A stretch of DNA of 64,000 bases from Zhongshania aliphaticivorans (lineage in GTDB: Bacteria > Pseudomonadota > Gammaproteobacteria > Pseudomonadales > Spongiibacteraceae), in the NCBI RefSeq assembly GCF_902705875.1, contig NZ_CACSIK010000002.1, positions 124,001 to 188,000 on the forward strand, read 5' to 3'. Every line of letters begins with the position of its first letter. Positions within the stretch are counted from its first letter, which is position 1. A model generated the notes under the pieces. It saw nothing but the letters and a program-made list of their open reading frames with translations. It was not told the origin of the DNA and searched no databases. Positions 17,891 through 28,400 of the stretch are shown one piece after another. A program made the position numbers and the translations under genes.

Positions 17891-18874
17891 GTGGCCGTGG
17901 ATACTCCCAAGACGCCAGATTGCGAAGATAAGCGCTTGGCATCGCTACAGGCGCTGAATATTTTGGATACGCCGTTTGAAGAACGATTTGAACGCATTAC
18001 CCGATTTGCCAGCCAGCTATTTGATGTCCCCATTGCGCTAGTTAGCCTGATTGACCAAGACCGGCAGTGGTTTAAGTCAGCCCAAGGCTTAGATGTCCGT
18101 GAGACTTCACGCGCAATATCATTTTGCGGTCATACTATTTTAAGTCGTAATATTTTGACGACCCAAGATGCACTTAGTGACACCCGATTTTATGATAACC
18201 CCTTGGTGACCGGTGACCCGCATATCCGTTTTTATGCAGGTTGTCCTTTGCACACAGAAAGCGGCATGGCTTTGGGCACACTGTGTCTCATTGACCGTCG
18301 TCCACGGGAGTTAAATGACAATGACTTAGAGGCTTTGCGGGATTTGGCCTTAGTGATTGAGCGCGAAATCAATCAGCCAGAATTGAATATCATTGACGCA
18401 GTGACAAACCTTAGCAATCGCCATAGTTTTCTTGCCTTGGCTGAGAAAGGGCTCGCGTTGTGCTCTCGAAGCGCGACCCCAGTTTCACTGGTGTTTATTG
18501 AGTTAGACCGTGGCGAAGAGGGTGACGCCGAGGAAGAAAGTGCTGAACAAAAACGTATGTTGCTAAAGTTTGGCGAATATTTAAATAGTCGTTTGGATCA
18601 GTCCGCCCTTGTTGCACGGCTTGCCAAGAATCAGTTTGCAGTTTTGTTAATTGATGCATCCGTGGCAGAGGCAACCCTCGCTGTTATGCAATTTAATACC
18701 GCCGTTGAAGAACTGGGGCAGCAAGAGAAATGGTCGCATGCCCTGCGTTTTGATTTTGGAATAGCTGAATTTAATTCAGATCGACACACCACGGTAGAGA
18801 AGTTATTAGCTGATGCAGACCTTGCTATGTATGACAGCAAAAAACGTAAGCGATACGCGGCCATGAAAGTATGA
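17891..18874 (+). CDS. GAF domain protein with degenerate GGDEF domain
   Basis: A 327-residue cytoplasmic signalling protein. Residues about 20-160 form a GAF domain with FDVPIALVSLIDQDRQWFKS, ISFCGHTIL and GTLCLIDRRPRELN, very like the sensory part of many diguanylate cyclases. Residues about 168-325 follow the GGDEF fold (DAVTNLSNRHSFL, ADADLAMYDSKKRKR), but the active-site signature is replaced by AKNQF, so cyclase activity is unlikely. It may be a receptor or regulator. The start is GTG (17891 or 17897). No companion EAL domain is nearby. Confidence 0.85.
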   Translation: MAVDTPKTPDCEDKRLASLQALNILDTPFEERFERITRFASQLFDVPIALVSLIDQDRQWFKSAQGLDVRETSRAISFCGHTILSRNILTTQDALSDTRFYDNPLVTGDPHIRFYAGCPLHTESGMALGTLCLIDRRPRELNDNDLEALRDLALVIEREINQPELNIIDAVTNLSNRHSFLALAEKGLALCSRSATPVSLVFIELDRGEEGDAEEESAEQKRMLLKFGEYLNSRLDQSALVARLAKNQFAVLLIDASVAEATLAVMQFNTAVEELGQQEKWSHALRFDFGIAEFNSDRHTTVEKLLADADLAMYDSKKRKRYAAMKV

Positions 18875-19041
18875 GTCTCCGCTCTGCTGGTTTGTGTGTA
18901 GTTGAGCAGTGTTTAACTTAATTGATGCCTTACCTTGAAGAGTAGCAATTCCTGAGTACAGCTCGGCCGTTGGCGATTGAACTAGACAAGCCATAGGCTT
19001 ACTATATTGAGCCAATTACAGATACAGCATCTGGAGTGAGT

Positions 19042-19458
19042 ATGGCAGATATACAGTACCCAATTTCGGGGTCATGTCAGTGCGGTAATGTGCGCTATGA
19101 ATTATTGTCTCCCCCCAAAAAAGTATTAGCTTGTCACTGCAAAGAATGCCAAAAGCTCTCCACTAGTGCCTTTAGTTTAACGGCGTTTGTCTCTGCGGAT
19201 TCAGTGCGGTTTGAGGGTGAATTATTGCAGTGGAACCGCATGGCAGAGAGTGGTAATAAAAGCTACGCAAAGTTCTGTCCACGCTGTGGAAATCGTATAT
19301 ATCACTTTAACCCAGATCAGCCCGACGAATTAAAGTTAAAAGCCGCTAATTTAAGCGATACCCGTGTGCTGCAACCACAAGCTCATATTTGGGTTAGCCA
19401 GAAGCAGGATTGGTTTCAGATTCCTGAGGGAGTGGCGCAGTTTGATAAGCAGCCCTGA
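19042..19458 (+). CDS. GFA/CENP-V family zinc protein
   Basis: A 138-residue protein (from ATG 19042; an in-frame GTG two codons upstream also exists). It has the GFA-family zinc ligands: CQCGNVRYE, CHCKECQK and FCPRCGNRIYH. The family is named after glutathione-dependent formaldehyde-activating enzyme, but most members have no proven activity. A GGAG Shine-Dalgarno sequence lies about 6 nt before the ATG. Its 3' end overlaps the start of the following small lipoprotein gene. Confidence 0.85.
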   Translation: MADIQYPISGSCQCGNVRYELLSPPKKVLACHCKECQKLSTSAFSLTAFVSADSVRFEGELLQWNRMAESGNKSYAKFCPRCGNRIYHFNPDQPDELKLKAANLSDTRVLQPQAHIWVSQKQDWFQIPEGVAQFDKQP

Positions 19459-19663
19459 GTTTGCACATAAACGCTTACACGCGCTGCTGATCTTACTTTT
19501 GGCATTCATAACCGTAGCTTGTAGTCAGCGGCAGATTTATGAGGCTAGCCATGCCAACCGCTTACAAGAATGTGAAAAGTTATTGCCGGCACAGTATCAG
19601 GCCTGCGTCGATGAATACGGAGAATCGTATGACGACTATCAGCGGCGTAAAACGGATAAGTAA
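19442..19663 (+). CDS. Small lipoprotein, unknown function
   Basis: A short gene, 73 residues from a TTG start at 19442, with GAGGGAG about 10 nt upstream. It has a basic N-terminus, a hydrophobic segment and a lipobox (ITVAC), followed by a small, cysteine-containing mature part (LQECEKLLPAQYQACVDEYGESYDDYQRRK). It overlaps the 3' end of the GFA gene by 17 nt in another frame. A longer in-frame ORF reaches up to 19364, but its extra N-terminus lacks secretion character. I do not recognise the family. The two cysteines suggest an intramolecular disulfide. Confidence 0.6.
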   Translation: MISSPEFAHKRLHALLILLLAFITVACSQRQIYEASHANRLQECEKLLPAQYQACVDEYGESYDDYQRRKTDK

Positions 19664-19791
19664 GGCATTGTGAGTGAAGTTGCGACGTCTACTGTCATCT
19701 TAATAATTTTCTAATGGCCTTGAATAAAGTGGTAAACTGCGACTGATCCTGCCGTTTAATGTAATCGCCCCAACGATGTAAGTGAGCATTC

Positions 19792-20223
19792 ATGCCAAGA
19801 AAATTCATTGAGATACCTGAACGTTTTCCCTTTAGCACCACTTATACAGTTTTGTATTCGGATGTTAACGTTGCAAATCATCTAGCGGCTGATCGAATTC
19901 CCGCCATCGCGATTGAGGCACAGCTGCGATACATTATTGCCTTAGGGTATGAGCATGCCACGGCTTTTGAAGAGGCCGGATTGATTATGGCGCATTCAGA
20001 AATATCCTATATTAATGAGACGGATTATGCCGATACATTGCGTATTGACGTCGTCGCTACCAACTTTGCTCATAAAAGTTTCGAGCTGGTATTTCGCATA
20101 TTTAATGAAAGCAAAAACTTAGAGACGGCCCGATTGCGTAATACTATGTTGTTTTTTGATTACAATACGAAGTCCGTAGTGGAAGTGCCGCAAACGTTTA
20201 AAGAGAAAGTCGCAGAGATGTAG
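19792..20223 (+). CDS. Hot-dog fold acyl-CoA thioesterase-like protein
   Basis: A 143-residue single hot-dog domain. The line YTVLYSDVNVANHLAADRIPAIAIEAQLRYI matches the 4HBT/thioesterase pattern, in which an Asp/Asn motif precedes the long helix. The C-terminal beta strands (FELVFRIFNESKNLETARLRNTMLFFDY) complete the fold. It could hydrolyse an acyl-CoA, but no substrate clue exists in the neighbourhood. Confidence 0.8.
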   Translation: MPRKFIEIPERFPFSTTYTVLYSDVNVANHLAADRIPAIAIEAQLRYIIALGYEHATAFEEAGLIMAHSEISYINETDYADTLRIDVVATNFAHKSFELVFRIFNESKNLETARLRNTMLFFDYNTKSVVEVPQTFKEKVAEM

Positions 20224-20232
20224 GCTTAGTGG

Positions 20233-21111
20233 ATGACGCGTGAGATGCAATTAAGGATAAAGAAAGCCATGACGGTTTTTAGAGCATGTTTGCTGCTATT
20301 GATCTCGGTTAGCGTCAATGCAAATGAGCAGGAGCGGTTACCGAAATGGGAGCTTGGCGCAGGATTGGCGACAATTCATTTACCAGATTATCCCGGTGCC
20401 GATCAAAGTCAAAGTTACACTCTGCCCTTCCCTTATATTATCTACCGCGGGGCGCGCATAAAAGCTGGCCGAGATGGTTTGCGAGGTTTGCTGTTTCAAG
20501 GTAGTCGCTGGGATCTTGATATATCTGCCGGTGGCAGTTTGCCCGTTAATAGCGAAGACAATCGTGCTCGCGAGGGCATGGATGATCTCGACATTAGTCT
20601 GGAGCTGGGGCCTTCCTTGCGATTGAAGTTTCTTGATAAACCCGACCATAAAATCCAGTTTCGCCTCAATTTACGCGCCTTGTTAGCAGCAGATGATTTC
20701 CCTGCCATGGATTACGAAGGCTGGCTGTTTAATCCAGAGCTTCGCTGGCGCAAGCATTATGGTGAGCGCTATTTGGCCGGTAGCACCTTGCAGTTACGCT
20801 ACGGCAACAGTAGTTACCACGATTATTTTTATGGAGTGGCACCGCAATTTGCGACTGCAACACGTTCGGCGTATCAGGCCGAGCGAGGCTATAACAGTGT
20901 TGGTATCCGTGGTTTCATTGCCGCCAAGCTTGATCGCAATTGGCGGGTGACCGCATCCCTTGGGTATTATGATCTGCATGATGCCGTGTTTAACGACAGT
21001 CCCCTTTTCCGCAAAAATAGTGGCGCTTACTTCGGTCTGTCGATTTCTAGGATACTGTGGCGTTCGTCGTCGACAGCCAGCCCTGCTCGCATTGATAAAG
21101 TAGAATTGTAA
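20233..21111 (+). CDS. MipA/OmpV family outer-membrane protein
   Basis: A 292-residue outer-membrane barrel. The signal peptide is TVFRACLLLLISVSVNA. The most likely start is the ATG at 20269, just before it, although the frame is open from 20233. The mature N-terminus KWELGAGLATIHLPDYPGAD and YTLPFPYIIYRGARIKAGRDG are diagnostic for the MipA/OmpV family. Alternating strands end in an aromatic C-terminal region (YFGLSISRILW). E. coli MipA scaffolds murein enzymes, but in most relatives the function is unknown. Confidence 0.88.
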   Translation: MTREMQLRIKKAMTVFRACLLLLISVSVNANEQERLPKWELGAGLATIHLPDYPGADQSQSYTLPFPYIIYRGARIKAGRDGLRGLLFQGSRWDLDISAGGSLPVNSEDNRAREGMDDLDISLELGPSLRLKFLDKPDHKIQFRLNLRALLAADDFPAMDYEGWLFNPELRWRKHYGERYLAGSTLQLRYGNSSYHDYFYGVAPQFATATRSAYQAERGYNSVGIRGFIAAKLDRNWRVTASLGYYDLHDAVFNDSPLFRKNSGAYFGLSISRILWRSSSTASPARIDKVEL

Positions 21112-21241
21112 GCAGCGCTTATTGCCAAGCGGTGTTGCTATCTCAACAATAAAAAACCTTATATGACTCCTTGGTGTCCGTCTCAATGCTGGACGGATTA
21201 CGGTACAATCTACAGCATTGAATAATGCTGAGCTTGTCCCT

Positions 21242-22489
21242 ATGTCTGCCTCCCCTCTTCATCTTACGGCCGTTGTTATCGGGGGTGGCCCCGCAGGCTT
21301 AATGGTGGCGGAGCAGTTAAGTAATGCGGGTGTGATTGTCGACCTCTACGACGCCAAGCCCACTGTCGGCCGCAAATTTTTACGGGCCGGCATAGGCGGT
21401 TTAAACCTTACTCACAACGAAGATTGGTCAGATTTTGTGAGCCGTTATGACGAGAAAGCTGAGGTTTTGCGTCCGGCCTTAGAGGGTTTTAATGCAACAG
21501 CGTTACGAGCTTGGGCGGCAGATTTAGGTGTTGAAACCTTTGTTGGCAGCTCGGGGCGAGTGTTTCCCATAGAGAAAAAAGCGGCACCGCTGTTGCGTCG
21601 TTGGCTCAGCCGCTTGCGGGAAAACGGTGTACGCATCCACAGTCGGCATCGCTGGATGGGCTGGAATGAAAAGGGCGATATTGTCATACAGAGTCCCACC
21701 GACGTCTTAACGGTAAAGGCCGAGATGCTATTTTTTGCGCTGGGTGGCGGCAGTTGGTCTGCACTGGGTTCCGATGGCCACTGGTTGGCTAAATTTAAAG
21801 AAAATAACATTGAATGTAAGGACTTTCGTCCTAGTAACTGTGGGTTTAATTACCCTTGGCCAATGGATTTAACGCAGGCATATAGTGGCGCGCCGATAAA
21901 ATCGATTGCGATTTCGGTACAAGATGCCAAGGGTCAGGAATGGCGTCAGCGTGGTGACGCTGTTATTTCATTTTATGGAATAGAGGGTGGGCCGGTGTAT
22001 GCGATATCTGCGCCCATACGTGATGCCATAGAACAGTATGGTCATTGCACCGTGTATTGGGATTTAGATCCTAATCGGTCTTTAGCTGCGCTGCAAAAGG
22101 TGTTGGCTAAGCGGCGACCAAAAGACTCTTTGGCCAATGTGCTGCGCAAGCAATGTGGTTTAAGCGGAGCAAAACTGGCGCTGTTTAAAGCACTGACAAG
22201 TAAGCAGCAGATGGCCGATATTGACGGTATTCCCGCGTTAATAAAATGCTTGCCGCAAACCTTTACCAGTGCCCGTCCAATAGACGAAGCAATCAGCACG
22301 GATGGCGGGATTAGTTTTTCTGCCGTAGATGATAAGTTCATGTTAAAGCGAGTCGCTAACACCTATTGTGTCGGCGAAATGTTAGATTGGGAAGCGCCCA
22401 CTGGAGGGTATTTATTAACGGCATGTTTTGCAACGGCTGTATGGGCGGCGCAACATGCTTTGGCGGTACGTGCTGCCAGAGTGAGCTAG
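21242..22489 (+). CDS. TIGR03862-type NAD(P)/FAD-dependent flavoprotein (HI0933-like)
   Basis: A flavoprotein of about 415 residues. The N-terminal dinucleotide-binding motif is VVIGGGPAGLMVAEQL. KFLRAGIGGLNLTHNE is the HI0933/TIGR03862 signature, and the C-terminal FAD contact is NTYCVGEMLDWEAPTGGYLLTACFATA. I chose ATG 21242 over the in-frame TTG at 21218 because the dinucleotide fold then begins at the usual distance. The physiological reaction is unknown. Confidence 0.88.
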   Translation: MSASPLHLTAVVIGGGPAGLMVAEQLSNAGVIVDLYDAKPTVGRKFLRAGIGGLNLTHNEDWSDFVSRYDEKAEVLRPALEGFNATALRAWAADLGVETFVGSSGRVFPIEKKAAPLLRRWLSRLRENGVRIHSRHRWMGWNEKGDIVIQSPTDVLTVKAEMLFFALGGGSWSALGSDGHWLAKFKENNIECKDFRPSNCGFNYPWPMDLTQAYSGAPIKSIAISVQDAKGQEWRQRGDAVISFYGIEGGPVYAISAPIRDAIEQYGHCTVYWDLDPNRSLAALQKVLAKRRPKDSLANVLRKQCGLSGAKLALFKALTSKQQMADIDGIPALIKCLPQTFTSARPIDEAISTDGGISFSAVDDKFMLKRVANTYCVGEMLDWEAPTGGYLLTACFATAVWAAQHALAVRAARVS

Positions 22490-22499
22490 ACAATAAAAT

Positions 22500-22529
22500 A
22501 TTCACGGAGAAGAAATTCACGGAGAAAAA
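22500..22529 (+). repeat. 15-nt tandem duplication of the DUF2164 Shine-Dalgarno region
   Basis: Two adjacent copies of ATTCACGGAGAAGAA / ATTCACGGAGAAAAA (14 of 15 identical) end exactly at the ATG of the DUF2164 gene, giving it two GGAG ribosome-binding sites, 5 and 20 nt upstream. Confidence 0.9.
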
Positions 22530-22784
22530 ATGGCTATTATTGAATTTTCTAAGCACGAGAAAGAAATCATTATTGCTAAAGTTCAACGTTACTTTGAAGA
22601 TGAGCTACATCAAGAACTCGGGAAATTTGACGCTGAATTTTTAACCGATTTTTTCTCCGAAGAAGTCGGTGCGTACTTCTATAACCGTGGTTTACATGAT
22701 GCAAAGCTCTTGATGGAAGAGAAGTTGGCAGATATCAGTGATGCCCTCTATGAAATAGAAAAGCCAACGACATTTGTGCGATAA
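22530..22784 (+). CDS. DUF2164 family protein
   Basis: An 84-residue acidic, helical protein. The pattern FSKHEKEIIIAKVQRYFEDEL, then FLTDFFSEEVGAYFYNRGLHDA, matches DUF2164, a small family of unknown function that is conserved in many proteobacteria. Two tandem Shine-Dalgarno sites lie immediately upstream (see repeat). It sits directly before the nuclease/helicase pair but is separated by 23 nt and could be transcribed with it. Confidence 0.85.
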   Translation: MAIIEFSKHEKEIIIAKVQRYFEDELHQELGKFDAEFLTDFFSEEVGAYFYNRGLHDAKLLMEEKLADISDALYEIEKPTTFVR

Positions 22785-22807
22785 AATGAATTGTTAACAA
22801 TAAGGGA

Positions 22808-25489
22808 GTGGCTGCGTTAATGGAATTACAGGAATTACTAGCGTGCGATGGTCACAGCATTGTTTTAATGCCCAGTGATGCCAGCGCGCGTCAGTGTCGA
22901 GATCGTATTGCGCGTTTGCGTGGCAGCCATGATCAAGCGTTTATAGAAACAGTGACGGTAATGCCGGTTGATCAATGGCTGGCGGAGCTGTGGGATGGGA
23001 CTTTTCCCGCCAAACAAGTTTTACGCCCTATTCAGTTATTGGCGTTGGCTAGAGATATTATTGAGAAAAGCGAGTTTTATCCGCAAGACTGTCTTAATAG
23101 CATGGCGATCACTCGGCAGTTTGTAGATGCATTCCAGTTACATGCGCAATATCAATTAAGTAGTGATGAGGACTACTATCGATTCTCAGCGGAATATCAG
23201 GCGTTTTACCACTGGCGTCAGACCATGCAGGATAAGCTGGATGAACAGTCTGCGTTAAGCGGGCAACAGTTGCCTGATCAATTGTGTAATTTATTGCAAG
23301 ACGCAATCTTAGATTTACCGGATCAACTTGTTTTAAGTGAAGATATAACACTTAGCCCATCAGTTAGCACGTTTATTCAATCCTGCGCTGAACAAACAAA
23401 TTTGGTGACTTTGTCAGAATCAAGGCCTTCACCACCGCTGCCAAAATTTTGCTCTACACAACAAATGAGCCAAGAGTGCGAGGCCGTAGTGGCGTGGTTG
23501 CTAACTATTTTTAAGCGTGGCAATGTTGATGGAAAAGCACTTGATGGTGCCTTGGTCGCGATTCTGGTGCCAGATATGAATCGTTACCGAGCCGCGTTGA
23601 CAAATGTTTTACAGCGGCAATTTTATCCCAGTGGACTTTTTCCCTCCGCTGATTTTTCGGCACGTGAGCCTTGGGTTTTTGAGTCCAGCGAAACCTTAAT
23701 GTCTTATCCATTGATAAAATCGGCTTGGGATTTAATTTCACTGAGTGCTCGCGCCCTGCCCTTGGAGCAATTAAGTCGGATTTTGCGCTCTCGTTTTGTC
23801 CGAGGGTGGCCTGAATCACGCAGTGTAAGAGCAACATTAGATATTCGTTGGCGAGAATATTTGAGCCCAGAAACCACACTTCGCAATGCTATATCGCTGG
23901 CGCGGAAACTTGAGCAACAAGATCCCACCGTCAGTGATGTATTGCATGATTTGGAGGCAATCCTCAAGAGCATGCCGGCACGTCAATTACCATCGTCGTG
24001 GGTGCGTTTCTTTGATCAATTGTTACTGAATTCAGGTTGGCCAAATACCAGTGATGATGACGTCGTAGTTGAACAGTGTCGTCGTGGCTTTAGTCAGGCA
24101 ATGGATGTATTTCGTGCGCTTGATCGACAGCTTGGCGAGGTCAGTCACGACACCGCACTTTCGTGGTTACAGCATATTCTCAGTACCAAGCGTTTTTCGG
24201 TAAGCCGTGACTGGGCCTGCCCCATTCGGATCATGGAATATGACGATGCCATTGGCCTGCAATTTGATGCCACCTGGATAATGGGTTTGGATGATAACGC
24301 CTTGCCGCGACGGGTAGAGCCATCACCTTTTTTACCCCTAGAGTTACAACGGCAGGCAAAATACCCAAACAGTGATCCGGGGCTGTGTTTGCAGCGTGAC
24401 CAAGAAGTTTTATCGCGCTTGCTGAGCTCAGCTCCTCAGGTACATATAAGCCACAGTCGAGAAAATGAGGCAGGTAGCCCCCTCGGTCCCTGTACTCTGT
24501 TACCCGATTATCAAAACGATCAACCACTGACTGCGCAAAATCAATTTGTGACACACGGCGCAGTGCTGTGGCCTGCAACTGACCATGTGCGGCCGGTTGA
24601 TTCTAGCCAGCGCGCATCGGTACGCGGTGGCACCGGTTTATTTAAAGAATATGCCAGCAGTCCATTTTTTGCTTTTTTAAAATACCGCTTAAATTTACGG
24701 GAGTTTCCTGAGGCAGCAGAAGGTCTCGATCATCGTGTGCAGGGTATTTTGGTTCACGACACCATGGAGCATGTCTGGAAGACACTGCAAGCCAAGCAGG
24801 CATTAGATGCACTCAGCGACTTGCAGTTAGAAGCCTTGGTTAGAGCAAGCTGCGAACGCGCTTTAGAAAACCCCGAACTGAGTGTGGCCAGGTATGGTGA
24901 GTCGCTACTGAATATAGAAAAAGAGCGGGTGATCAGCTTAGTTTGTGCGTGGATGGATAAGAACGAGCGTCAACGCGTGCAAGACTTTGAGGTGATATCT
25001 ACGGAGCAATTAATAGAAAGCGAAATCAAGGGTATTCCACTGAGGCTTCGCATGGACCGCATCGATAATATTGCTGGTAAGCATTTAGTCATTGATTATA
25101 AAACCGGCACTATCGACGGTCGCGCACTGAGTGTTGATAACTTAAGTGAACCTCAGCTACCGATATACGTGCTGGCAAGCGATGGCCAATCTAAAGCCTT
25201 AGACGGTGTCATGTTGGCGCAATTAAAAAGTCCTGACGATTTGAAAATTCATATGCGCAGTAACTGGGCTAACAGCGTGGTGGCAAAAAAAGCACACGCT
25301 AGCGATGTCGACAGTCCGGAAAAATGGCAGGCCGAATTAGAGGCCTGGTCCACAGCATTAGAAACTATGGCAATGGGCATTTTGGCAGGAAATATCGAGC
25401 ACGATTTCAGCAAGAATCACAGTCGCGGTTTTAGCACTTTTTTACTGCCCTTACTACGAGATGTGGGAATAGAGGAGGAAGCAGAATGA
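22808..25489 (+). CDS. PD-(D/E)XK nuclease / inactive helicase, AddB-like DNA repair protein (TIGR03623-type)
   Basis: An 893-residue protein with no Walker A motif, so its helicase-like body is probably not an ATPase. The C-terminus carries a RecB-like nuclease domain: RVQGILVHDTMEHVWKTL (GxxxH type), then RLRMDRIDNIAGKHLVIDYKTG with the catalytic D...DYK. Its 3' end overlaps the next gene by 4 nt (ATGA), so both are made together. The pair resembles AddAB double-strand-break resection complexes and is distinct from RecBCD. In-frame GTG/ATG choices at 22808-22820 do not change the domains. Confidence 0.85.
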   Translation: MAALMELQELLACDGHSIVLMPSDASARQCRDRIARLRGSHDQAFIETVTVMPVDQWLAELWDGTFPAKQVLRPIQLLALARDIIEKSEFYPQDCLNSMAITRQFVDAFQLHAQYQLSSDEDYYRFSAEYQAFYHWRQTMQDKLDEQSALSGQQLPDQLCNLLQDAILDLPDQLVLSEDITLSPSVSTFIQSCAEQTNLVTLSESRPSPPLPKFCSTQQMSQECEAVVAWLLTIFKRGNVDGKALDGALVAILVPDMNRYRAALTNVLQRQFYPSGLFPSADFSAREPWVFESSETLMSYPLIKSAWDLISLSARALPLEQLSRILRSRFVRGWPESRSVRATLDIRWREYLSPETTLRNAISLARKLEQQDPTVSDVLHDLEAILKSMPARQLPSSWVRFFDQLLLNSGWPNTSDDDVVVEQCRRGFSQAMDVFRALDRQLGEVSHDTALSWLQHILSTKRFSVSRDWACPIRIMEYDDAIGLQFDATWIMGLDDNALPRRVEPSPFLPLELQRQAKYPNSDPGLCLQRDQEVLSRLLSSAPQVHISHSRENEAGSPLGPCTLLPDYQNDQPLTAQNQFVTHGAVLWPATDHVRPVDSSQRASVRGGTGLFKEYASSPFFAFLKYRLNLREFPEAAEGLDHRVQGILVHDTMEHVWKTLQAKQALDALSDLQLEALVRASCERALENPELSVARYGESLLNIEKERVISLVCAWMDKNERQRVQDFEVISTEQLIESEIKGIPLRLRMDRIDNIAGKHLVIDYKTGTIDGRALSVDNLSEPQLPIYVLASDGQSKALDGVMLAQLKSPDDLKIHMRSNWANSVVAKKAHASDVDSPEKWQAELEAWSTALETMAMGILAGNIEHDFSKNHSRGFSTFLLPLLRDVGIEEEAE

Positions 25490-28400
25490 GTCAGTTTTCT
25501 CGTCCACCCGATCAAGATCAGCGCGAACTAGCGGTCAACCCTCGCCACTCAGTATTGGTGCGTGCACCTGCCGGCTCAGGTAAAACCGGTGTCTTGTTAC
25601 TGCGATATTTACATTGCTTGCTGGCGGTAGAGCAGCCTGAAACGGTTGTTGCCATTACCTTCACCAATAAGGCTGCGGGTGAAATAAAAGAGCGGGTGAT
25701 ATCGGCCCTGCAAGCTGGTGCAGCGGCGTTACAGGGTGTTGCTGAGGGCGAGGCTTTAGAGCCAGCAGACAGTGGTTTTGAGCATGATATTCGCGAGGCA
25801 GTGTTTAAGGTCTTGGCAAAAGACAGAGCTAATCATTGGCATTTGTTAAACAATAGTGCTCGCCTAAGAATCACGACCTTTGACAGCTTTTGTGGCAGCT
25901 TGGTGCGCCGCCTCCCCTTGTTGTCTGGGCTTGGCGCGGCAGTGCCGGTGACTGATGCTGATGCCTTGTACCGCGAGGCCATTCTCAGTTTGTTCAGGCA
26001 ATTGGATGAGCCACATTGCCCCCCTGCTCTCGCCACCGCACTACAAAAATTATTGGCCTATGGCAGTAATCGAATAGAGACCTTGCTACCGTTATTGTCG
26101 GCTTTGCTGGCAAAGCGTGATCAGTGGCTTCGCGATGTTATCAGTGGCGACCTTGATGCAATGGAAGAAGCCTTGATAACCGAAGTGGCGTCGTCATTTG
26201 AGCCGGCGTGGTCAGCGTTACAGGATTTGAATATTGACCAGTTGATTGCCGGATTTACTCTTTCGTCGGCCAGTAATGAAGATCACGCGTGGGCTGCAGA
26301 TTTACGCAGCAGCAAGGAACTTACGATTGCTGAGTTTGATCTGGTGCAAACCCTCGCTCAGGCCATGCTCAGTGGCAAAGGAGAATTATATAAACCGCGG
26401 TCATTAAATCATGCTGGCTTAAAGTCGGGCCAAGCAGGTAATGCAGAGGCCAAAGCATGGCTTAAGGGTTTAGAAGACGACGGTTTGTTTGAAGAGGCAT
26501 CCGCGCATCTTGCCTGTATTGCCAGTCTGCCACCGCCGTATTTTCCAGAGACGAGCCGCGAGTTAGTCGGTCACTTTCGTATCGCCCTCGCCTATTTGTT
26601 GGCGCATTTAAGGCTAAGTTTTGAACACAAAGGCGGCGTTGATTTTGGCGAGATTGCCCAGCGAGCCATTACTGCGCTCGGTGCTGAACACGGCGAAATA
26701 GTCGGCGAGGCGCTATTGGTAGAAGATCGAGTACAGCATATTCTGGTCGATGAAATGCAAGATACCTCGGTTAGCCAAATAGAGTTACTAGAAGCTTTAT
26801 GCCAGGGCTGGGAAGACGACGATGGTCGCAGTGTGTTCTTTTGCGGTGACGTACAGCAGTCGATTTATGCGTTTCGCGGTAGTTTAGTGAGTTTATTTGA
26901 TGAGCTGCAACAGCGAGGTAATTTTGCTGGAAAATCGCTAATGCCATTGCAGTTAAAGGCAAATTTTAGGTCATCTCCCGACCTTGTTAATTGGGTTAAT
27001 GACGGTTTTAAAATCTTATTTACAGATCGCGGCCGCTATTATGAGCCCGCTTTGCCACAGCGAGAAAACCCCGGAAAAGTCCATATTCACCCTCAACTAC
27101 TCGGCCAAAAAGTAGATGCCAAGCTCAGTGCAGGGCAGGCAGAAGCGCGCGCTATTGTAGAGCTTATTCAGCAGCAACAGGCCGCTGGTATAAACACGGG
27201 TAAAACGTCATCGGTGGCTATATTAGTGCGCAATCGGGGACATTTAAAACATATCGTACCGGCATTGAAGGCGGCGGGACTGACCTTCTCTGGCCAAGAT
27301 ATAGACAGCCTAACAGCCACGCCTGCGGTAATGGATTTTATGGGACTGCTCCGCGCCCTGTGGCATGAGGCAGATAATGTAGCGTGGGCGCGGGTATTGC
27401 GAGCGCCGTTTGTTGGCATGAGCTGGGATGACCTGTTGGTATTAAGGCAAGCGGGCGGCCTACTCCGTGATGCCATTATGAATACCGATAGCTCGCTATC
27501 GCTGAGCACAGAAGGTCAGCAAGCACTAGCTCACCTTAGAGACACGATTAACTGGATAGAAAGTTGTCCGCAAAGCCGAGACCTTCGTTGGGCCTTGCGC
27601 AGTGCATGGTATTTGCTGGGTGGCCCAGTGTGTATTGAGTCGCACCAGCAAAGCGATATAGATAGGGTTTTGGGTTTACTTGATGAATATGCACCGGCGG
27701 GCTTATTAGAAGATGTGCGCGTATTAGAGCGAGCCATAGAGCGACTTTATGCTACGCCGCCCAGCAGCCATATCGAGCTTATGACGATTCATAAATCTAA
27801 AGGTCTTGAATTCGATGTGGTGATACTGCCGGGGACCGGTGCGGCTGGCCGGAATGCCGATCGCGATTTATTGGCGTGGCAGCGCTTGCGTGGCCATATG
27901 ATTTTTGCCCCCAAGCCTCAGCGTTCAGGACGAGATCCTGGCGCTGAAAAACTGTACAACTACATGAGTGAGCGTCAAGCGCAGGCCTTGGACGAAGAAG
28001 TGGATCGCTTAATCTACGTGGCGCTCACCCGTGCAAAGCGCGAGTTACATATATTTGGCAAGGCGCAAATTAATAGCAAAGGGGATGTGGCCGCGACCTC
28101 AGGCAGTATTTTACATCGTTTGTGGGCCAGCGTTGGTGATGCATTTGAGCGCGCCGAGCCCATTGAGACCGATGATGATACTGCGCCGTTACGGGTGCCC
28201 ACGGCTCCGCGATTACGAGACTTTAGTGTGGCTTGCAATCCAGTGTGGCAGCCACCAGAGCCGGCTGAGTCACCTTTGCAGCGTGCTCAGCGTCAAACAG
28301 AAAATGCGGTACTCGAAGATAATATTGAAGAACGGGCGGTGGGGATTGTTTTTCACGAGCTGATGGAGCGTTTGGGGCGGCGGAACGACCGCGATCAATG

